Source of the DNA: Chara braunii
Taxonomy: Eukaryota; Streptophyta; Charophyceae; Charales; Characeae
DNA: 40,099 nt
Direction of reading: 5' to 3'
Assembly: GCA_003427395.1 (NCBI GenBank)
Contig: BFEA01000124.1
Coordinates: 365,136 to 405,234 of the forward strand
A program made the position numbers and the translations under genes. Under the pieces are notes generated by a model that saw only the letters and a list, made by a program, of their open reading frames with translations, ran no database searches and was not told the origin of the DNA. Below are positions 35,033 through 40,099 of this stretch, one piece after another (the first letter of the stretch is position 1; every line of letters starts with the position of its first letter).

Positions 35033-35471
35033 AGGGAGAGAGAGGTAAGGAGAGGGTAGAGGTGGGGAGTAACGAGGTGAGAGGGAGAAGTAATGAGGAC
35101 CAGGTACACTCGGTTCCAGTCGGTGGGTGCAGTAGCCTGCAAGGGTTCAGAGGGGAGGGAGAATGTCACAGCACACAAATGGAACGGAGGTTCCTCTTGG
35201 TTGCACTGGGCCGGGGTCAGACCGGGTTAGGTCTGTGAATTAGCATAGGTTAAAAGGGGGAACTTTTAGGACCTAGGCAGAGAGAGGGTAGGTAGGACTG
35301 ATAGCAAGACCATAAGGACAAGAGAATTTCTAAGTAGGGTGAACCATAAGCTAAACTGGCTGACGCTGCCGAGATAACACCAGGCGGAATTGTGAGGATC
35401 CCTGTCCTCGTGGATATATGTTTTGTTTTAATGGAATGAAATGAACGTTAAAAAAAAAAAAAAAAAAAAGG
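34791..35471 (+). mobile_element. 5'-truncated LINE insertion with poly(A) and TSD
   Basis: The insertion is flanked by CCAAATGGGGACTGT (34776-34790) and CCAAATGTGGACTGT (35472-35486), a 15-bp target-site duplication with one mismatch. It ends in about 20 A at 35450-35469. It begins inside an open frame that stops at 35032, leaving some 420 bp of 3' untranslated sequence. The layout is that of a severely 5'-truncated non-LTR retrotransposon. Confidence 0.75.
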
Positions 35472-35486
35472 CCAAATGTGGACTGT

Positions 35487-36452
35487 CGAAAAACATATGA
35501 CAGCCATCAAAATTAACCCCGTTTTGACGGTTGTGTGGCTAGGCCCTAAGTATGCAGTACTATGCACGAATCTGGTTGCTTCGGAAGACGATCTTCATAG
35601 CAACTTAGCACGAGCATGTCAGCAGGGGGTTCTCAGGCTGCCAGCGAAAACAGAAAGGGGGTCCGTGCTGAGGAGGGGGAACCCAGGGAACACCGCTGTT
35701 CCATAGCGCTTAGACCCTAGGGTAAGGGTAGGAATATAAGTCGCTCAGGCCAGTCCGAGTTCCGCCTGGCCTTGGGTAAGCTAGGGGAAGGACGGTAAGA
35801 CTGCTTCAGTGGGTGCTACCCTGTCTGAACCTGGGGTGCATGTCTCTTGCGGCCTGTAGTACATAGTCTGGGCCTGGCGTCTGAGGTTCCCGTTGGACAA
35901 GGCTCATCCGATTCCGCTCCCAACAGGGCTGGGCAACCTATCAGCCCTGGTGCCTATCACTGCTATTCGGTCCAAGTTGTGTGCCCATTGGTAGGGCAAT
36001 GGTCTTGAGTGCTGGTCACACCGAGGTAGGATAGTGGGATAGGGTGTGCGGTAGGAGTATTGACGTGAGGATGGGATGGGAGGTGGTCTCATATTGCAGG
36101 ACACCCGGGACTCACAGCTCCAGGTGATGACTGTGCACTCAGGGACTGGCCTCTACAACACCCTGGACTTAAAAAGAAAAAAAAAGGAAAAAAAAAACAG
36201 AACGGGAAAATCTGGCTTCACAACCGGTAACTGATACTGATCAGGTCGGGCGTCCATACTACGGTGTGCACGGTGCATCTGTTCACCTTGGTGACCAGAT
36301 TCGTTCGAATCGGAGTGTGAGTATGGCCTAAGAATGAAAACGGGCTGGGAAGAACCCTCCCAATCCATTCCTTATCCTCGCTACGTCACCCACAGTCAGA
36401 TGCCGACGTGGTACGACCCACCCGCCAGCGTGGATATCGTGGCCCCATTGGC
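35487..36452. other. Intergenic or retroposon-derived, ends in an A-rich tail
   Basis: No supported gene. An A-rich stretch at 36168-36198, following G-rich sequence, may be another retroposon tail. 35823-35857 is the true origin of the 35 bases at the end of the window. Confidence 0.4.
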
Positions 36453-36463
36453 AGAGGCTCAAC

Positions 36464-36469
<6 letters not shown>

Positions 36470-36500
<31 letters not shown>

Positions 36501-36527
36501 CTCTCACCTATCTTCTTGGCAGTACTG
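36470..36527 (-). mobile_element. 58-bp retroposition event, mostly poly(T)
   Basis: AGAGGCTCAACGTTTTT occurs at 36453-36469 and again at 36528-36544, a target-site duplication of 12-17 bp. Between them lie the rest of a 36-T run and 27 bp of unique sequence. On the minus strand this is a minute 3' fragment plus a poly(A) tail. Confidence 0.75.
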
Positions 36528-36544
36528 AGAGGCTCAACGTTTTT

Positions 36545-37439
36545 CGAGTGGAAGGTGTGCGTGTTCCATTTCTCGCTGGACAATGATCATGAACAACACC
36601 GCAATCGACGCCCAAGTCCATACAAAAATTCCTCGACTCGACGGTCACTGGCTTCCCAATCGTGTCCACGAACCACGGTTCGTGTGTGTCCTGGATGATG
36701 AAACGACCCTTCGATTTGCCATTGGGCATTGCTCTACTACTCACCAAATGTGCAGAATGTGAATGAATCTCCTGTTAGAACATGGAAAGATACACCCCCG
36801 TATTTTCTTTTTTAATTTTTTGGTTTTAAGCTATATTCTTCTCTCATCTGGAGAGTAATATAGAGCGAGGCCCTTGGGCCTGTCTATACGCTCGCTCCTA
36901 CCCCAAGCCGGCAATTTGGAAGGGCGGTTCCTCGTCACCCACGCCACGAACGATTTTTTGTGTTTGTGGATGGCGGGTTCAGTTCAGGCCGCGTCGATCG
37001 ATGGGCTTACTACAAGGGGACGTCGTCGATTCGATGGGTCCACCGCCACCACACCATGAAGCTAAAGCTTCTTATCTGGGCGCTATAAATGAAATGAATC
37101 TGGTCCAGAAATGGGCTTAAAAAATTAGCTTCGCTAAGGAAATCTCCTGAGTCGTCCCGAAAGCAGGCCATGTTCACCGTGAGGCCAAAAAGGTGCCTGC
37201 GAAAAGGGTGAAAAAAAGAGGAAAACGGAAAGAAAAAGGTGCCTGCAACCCACCCGCTGAGGGACCAGAGAAAATTCTCTTGGGCCGTAAGATGTTACCC
37301 ATCTCACGGCAAACAAACAGCTCGTCGTGTCAGTGAATCTGGGCCCAGGAAGGTACCAGTCCCTTAAAAAGTATAGTAAGTATAGCATCTCGCGTTTTCT
37401 CTCGTGGAAATCGCTATAGCTATAGCTACTACGGGGTTC
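36545..37439. other. Upstream of catalase, no gene recognised
   Basis: Mixed sequence with short chance frames. GCTATAGCTATAGC-type repeats begin near 37408. Confidence 0.45.
36761..36794 (+). repeat. Diverged relative of the MITE-like core
   Basis: GAATGAATCTCCTGTTAG and the following 16 bp match the 2082-2115 segment at roughly 27 of 34 positions. Confidence 0.35.
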
Positions 37440-38164
37440 CACGCAAGACTACCTATACACAGCATTGCTATAGCTATTAGCTATATACTATATACTGAAA
37501 GCTATATTTTATTTGACCGTGCGCTTTATTAAGCTCGGGTGAATGGGGTGTCCCTGTTGTCGTCAAGGTTTCCACGTCACCTTCTTACTCACCTCCGACC
37601 TGGGCCTTCACCTCCAAACCATTCAATCAAAAACAAACAAAAAAAAACAAAAAAAAAAATCATTCAATCAACAAGCACTTGCCAACTGCGCGCCGAGCAC
37701 GTTTCGGAATCCATTCGGCGCGGAGCATTCGCAGTTTCGTTGCCGCGGTTCTTCCTCCCTGTACGTGATCGCGATTACGTCCACGTCGCCGAGCTTGCGT
37801 GCATCGTCCGTCGCTCCTGTTACCCCACCAGCGGCAGTTTTTCGCTTGTGCCTTGTCGTGGCCTTTTTTTTCCCGCCTTTTCGTTCACTTCCCAGGGCAG
37901 TCTATTCCCGCCATTCTATTCCTTCATTACTACAGCTGCGTGTTTTGGTGGACTTCAGCTTGGTCGCCAGGGAGCGGGGAATCATCTTGCGCGCTAGCCC
38001 GCGCGCTTGCCCATCTCTTTCTCTTTCCCTTGCATCGCCAGCCTCCCCCTCTTCTTTTCAATTCCCGCCATCCCTCTCGCTTGTCGTTTTCCCTCTTCAA
38101 TTTTTCGCTGCGTCAGCAGCATCTCCTCTATCCCGCGATCTCTTCCCGTTGCTTCTTTGCTTGT

Positions 38165-38215
<51 letters not shown>

Positions 38216-38249
38216 NCCCCCCGACCCCGCCAGCCGCCAGCTGCCAGCC
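37440..38249 (+). promoter_or_regulatory. Probable catalase promoter and CT-rich leader
   Basis: Upstream of the catalase ATG, an AT-rich stretch at about 37465-37512 holds repeated GCTATA/CTATATA motifs, including CTATATTTTATTTG, which could supply a TATA element. From about 37840 the sequence is strongly pyrimidine-rich and ends in a pure CT repeat just before the start codon, a common look for plant 5' leaders. The transcription start cannot be fixed from sequence; a leader intron is possible but not shown. Confidence 0.35.
38169..38216. repeat. (CT)n microsatellite in catalase leader
   Basis: About 23 perfect CT units, then one ambiguous base at 38216, 34 bp upstream of the catalase ATG. 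The N marks an unresolved repeat length. Confidence 0.95.
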
Positions 38250-39728
38250 ATGGATCCTTACCGCTTTCGGCCTTCGAGCGCGCACAATTCCACGTTTTGG
38301 ACGACCAACTCCGGCGCGCCAGTATGGAACAACAACAACTCGTTGACTGTGGGGAATCGCGGTCCGATCTTGTTGGAGGACTACCACTTGATAGAGAAGC
38401 TTGCGAATTTCGACCGCGAGCGCATCCCGGAGCGCGTGGTGCACGCGCGCGGCGCCAGCGCGAAGGGTTTCTTTGAGGTCACTCATGACGTGTCGCATCT
38501 TACGTGCGCGGACTTTCTCCGCGCGCCTGGTGTCGTCACTCCGCTCATCGTCCGCTTCTCCACCGTCATCCACGAGCGCGGATCCCCCGAGACCATCCGC
38601 GATCCCCGCGGATTCGCCGTCAAGTTCTACACGCGCGAGGGCAACTTCGACATGGTCGGGAACAACATGCCCGTTTTTTTCATCCGCGACGGCATGAAGT
38701 TTCCCGACATGGTCCACGCTCTCAAACCTAACCCCAAGAACCATATTCAAGAAGACTGGAGGATCATGGACTTCTTCTCCCATCACCCGGAGAGTCTGCA
38801 CATGTTCACCTTCCTCTTCGACGACGTCGGCATTCCCAAGAACTACCGACACATGCCGGGCTTCGGCGTGCACACGTTCAAGCTCATCAACCGCGAGGGG
38901 AAGGAGACGTATTGCAAGTTCCACTGGGTGCCGACTTGCGGCGAAGAGTGTCTTCTGGAGGAGGAGGCTGTGGTCGTCGGCGGTACCAACCATAGTCACG
39001 CGACGAAGGACCTCTATGACGCCATCGCCGGTGGAGATTACCCGGAGTGGAAGCTGTACGTTCAGACGATGGAGATTGCCGACCAGTTCAACTTCGACTT
39101 CGACCCATTGGATGTGACGAAAACCTGGCCAGAGGAGATGTTCCCTCTCCAGCCTGTGGGGCGCATGGTGCTCAACAAGAACATAGACAACTTCTTTGCG
39201 GAGAATGAAATGCTGGCATTCTGCCCCGCCATCATCGTTCCAGGCATCTACTACACGGACGACAAGTTGCTGCAGACACGTATCTTCTCATACGCAGACA
39301 CGCAGCGCCATCGCCTTGGACCGAACTACCTGCTGCTGCCTGTGAATGCGCCGAAGTGTGCGCATCACAACAATCATCACGACGGCTTCATGAACTTCAT
39401 GCACCGGGACGAGGAGGTGAACTACTTCCCATCGAGGTACGATCCCGCACGCCATGCTGGAAGATACCCCATTCCGCACGAAATAGTACACGGAGTGCGG
39501 GAGAAGGCAGTGATCTCCAAGGAGAACAACTTCCAACAGCCGGGGGAGAGGTACAGATCGTGGGCGCCGGAGCGGCAAGAGCGATTTGTGAACCGGATGG
39601 CGAGTGCGCTGTCGGACCCGCGCGTGACTCACGAAATCAGAGGCGTTTGGATTAGCTACCTCTCCCAAGCGGACCAATCCCTTGGGATGAAGGTGGCTGC
39701 CAAACTCGGAATGAAGGCGAGCCTTTAG
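38250..39728 (+). CDS. CAT: Catalase, plant class, complete and intronless
   Basis: Haem catalase that converts hydrogen peroxide to water and oxygen; in plants it acts mainly in peroxisomes as a tetramer. The frame encodes 492 residues, the usual length of plant catalases. Seen directly: N-terminus [11 protein letters not shown], active-site segment around residues 54-73 with distal His65, Arg102, Ser104, Asn138 in the GNN motif, and the haem-ligand signature RIFSYADTQ at 344-352 with proximal Tyr348 and Arg344. The [14 protein letters not shown] segment lies near 378-391. The start is set at the ATG with G at -3 and G at +4, because the peptide there matches the family; the frame stays open upstream through a CT repeat, which is not expected to be coding. 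The protein ends in ASL rather than a canonical SKL signal, in line with the non-canonical C-terminal targeting of plant catalases. No intron interrupts the frame, unlike most flowering-plant catalases. No key residue is missing. Confidence 0.97.
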   Translation: MDPYRFRPSSAHNSTFWTTNSGAPVWNNNNSLTVGNRGPILLEDYHLIEKLANFDRERIPERVVHARGASAKGFFEVTHDVSHLTCADFLRAPGVVTPLIVRFSTVIHERGSPETIRDPRGFAVKFYTREGNFDMVGNNMPVFFIRDGMKFPDMVHALKPNPKNHIQEDWRIMDFFSHHPESLHMFTFLFDDVGIPKNYRHMPGFGVHTFKLINREGKETYCKFHWVPTCGEECLLEEEAVVVGGTNHSHATKDLYDAIAGGDYPEWKLYVQTMEIADQFNFDFDPLDVTKTWPEEMFPLQPVGRMVLNKNIDNFFAENEMLAFCPAIIVPGIYYTDDKLLQTRIFSYADTQRHRLGPNYLLLPVNAPKCAHHNNHHDGFMNFMHRDEEVNYFPSRYDPARHAGRYPIPHEIVHGVREKAVISKENNFQQPGERYRSWAPERQERFVNRMASALSDPRVTHEIRGVWISYLSQADQSLGMKVAAKLGMKASL

Positions 39729-39860
39729 GCAAAACCATCTCTCGAAACCTTATCCCCTTTTTGTCTCCCGTTCCAATCTCTCTTCCGCTCTGTGCTTCTC
39801 TCAATCCGTTACTATCTCTATGACGGATGTTTGTTCCACATCTCTCCTCTTCCTCCTCCT

Positions 39861-39973
39861 CCTCTCTCTCTCTCTCTCTCTCGCTCTCTCTCGCTCTCTC
39901 TCGCTCTCTGTGTGTGTCCCATTACTCCGCTCGCTTCTCGTCTCCTCCGCCTTTCTCTTTGTATTTTCTTGTG

Positions 39974-40026
<53 letters not shown>
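39861..40026. repeat. CT microsatellites in catalase 3' flank
   Basis: Two CT tracts (39861-39909, interrupted by CG; 39978-40026, pure) follow the catalase stop codon. The interval 39729-39860 is pyrimidine-rich and is probably 3' untranslated region; no clear polyadenylation signal is seen. Confidence 0.9.
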
Positions 40027-40028
<2 letters not shown>

Positions 40029-40064
40029 GTCTCTTATACACATCTAGATGTGTATAAGAGACAG
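40027..40064. other. Tn5 mosaic-end junction adapter (artefact)
   Basis: The 19-base mosaic end CTGTCTCTTATACACATCT is followed directly by its reverse complement, giving a perfect 38-bp palindrome. This is the circularisation junction of Nextera mate-pair libraries, not genomic DNA. Confidence 0.98.
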
Positions 40065-40099
40065 GTCTGAACCTGGGGTGCATGTCTCTTGCGGCCTGT
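40065..40099. other. Mis-joined copy of 35823-35857
   Basis: All 35 bases after the adapter are identical to 35823-35857 in the same orientation. This is what a circularised fragment spanning 35823-40026 (4,204 bp) gives when read across its junction. The real sequence right of 40026 is unknown. Confidence 0.95.

Noticed and set aside
34705-35178. 157-residue minus-strand frame
   Set aside because: It lies antisense within the truncated LINE and its 3' untranslated region, with no family feature.
38007-38249. 81-codon in-frame extension upstream of the catalase ATG
   Set aside because: It crosses a CT microsatellite and an N, and the family's N-terminus matches the downstream ATG at 38250.
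38097-38999. 300-residue minus-strand frame opposite catalase
   Set aside because: A shadow frame over GC-rich catalase codons and the CT repeat; it crosses an N.
40027-40064. Perfect 38-bp palindrome as a natural hairpin or terminator
   Set aside because: The sequence is exactly the doubled Tn5 mosaic end used in library preparation.

Overview
The window is eukaryotic nuclear DNA, almost certainly from a streptophyte (land plant or charophyte alga). The evidence is a complete plant-type catalase of 492 codons, a plant-style retrotransposon primer-binding site (tRNA-Asp), TTTAGGG telomere-like motifs, and abundant TAA, CT, TTC and TTTA microsatellites. I cannot name the species. There is no bacterial operon, CRISPR array or phage signal. 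Most open frames are shadows or microsatellite translations (poly-Ile, poly-Leu, Ser-Leu runs).

Layout: (1) 1-4228 is non-coding or decayed repeat DNA with a tRNA-like minus-strand segment near 3.4 kb. (2) 4229-28183 is the dominant structure: two direct copies of about 8.7 kb (4229-12943 and 19492-28183) around a 6.5-kb non-coding middle. A tRNA-Asp primer-binding site on the minus strand lies two bases from the left edge of the right copy, and both copies have TG...CA ends. The simplest reading is a minus-strand, gag/pol-less LTR element (LARD type) with extraordinarily long LTRs. A tandem or segmental duplication that includes a smaller LTR is the main alternative. Each copy carries a plus-strand set of exon-like pieces: a TATA box with a short ATG exon, four related modules of about 110-120 nt that mostly end at consensus 5' splice sites, and a later chain of pieces whose reading frame is kept across predicted introns. 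Each copy also holds a 163-bp tandem array rich in GATAAG/CTTATC and a short telomere-like motif. (3) 28184-34218 is AT-rich and largely featureless. (4) 34219-36544 is a cluster of small retroposons: a SINE-like unit with A and B boxes, a 5'-truncated LINE with poly(A) and a 15-bp target-site duplication, a related retroposon 3' end, and a 58-bp insertion that is mostly poly(T). (5) 36545-38249 is upstream sequence and a CT-rich leader, followed by the catalase gene (38250-39728), the only confident protein-coding gene. (6) 39729-40099 is CT-rich 3' flank, ending in a sequencing artefact.

Two assembly problems matter to any user. At 40027-40064 lies the 38-bp junction made of two Tn5 mosaic ends (Nextera mate-pair junction). 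The last 35 bases repeat 35823-35857, as expected for a circularised fragment of about 4.2 kb, so everything from 40027 on should be removed. Second, 7446-9110 and 22683-24347 are almost identical and share 13 ambiguous bases at the same offset (15,237), while the flanks differ by several percent. This suggests one consensus was placed twice.
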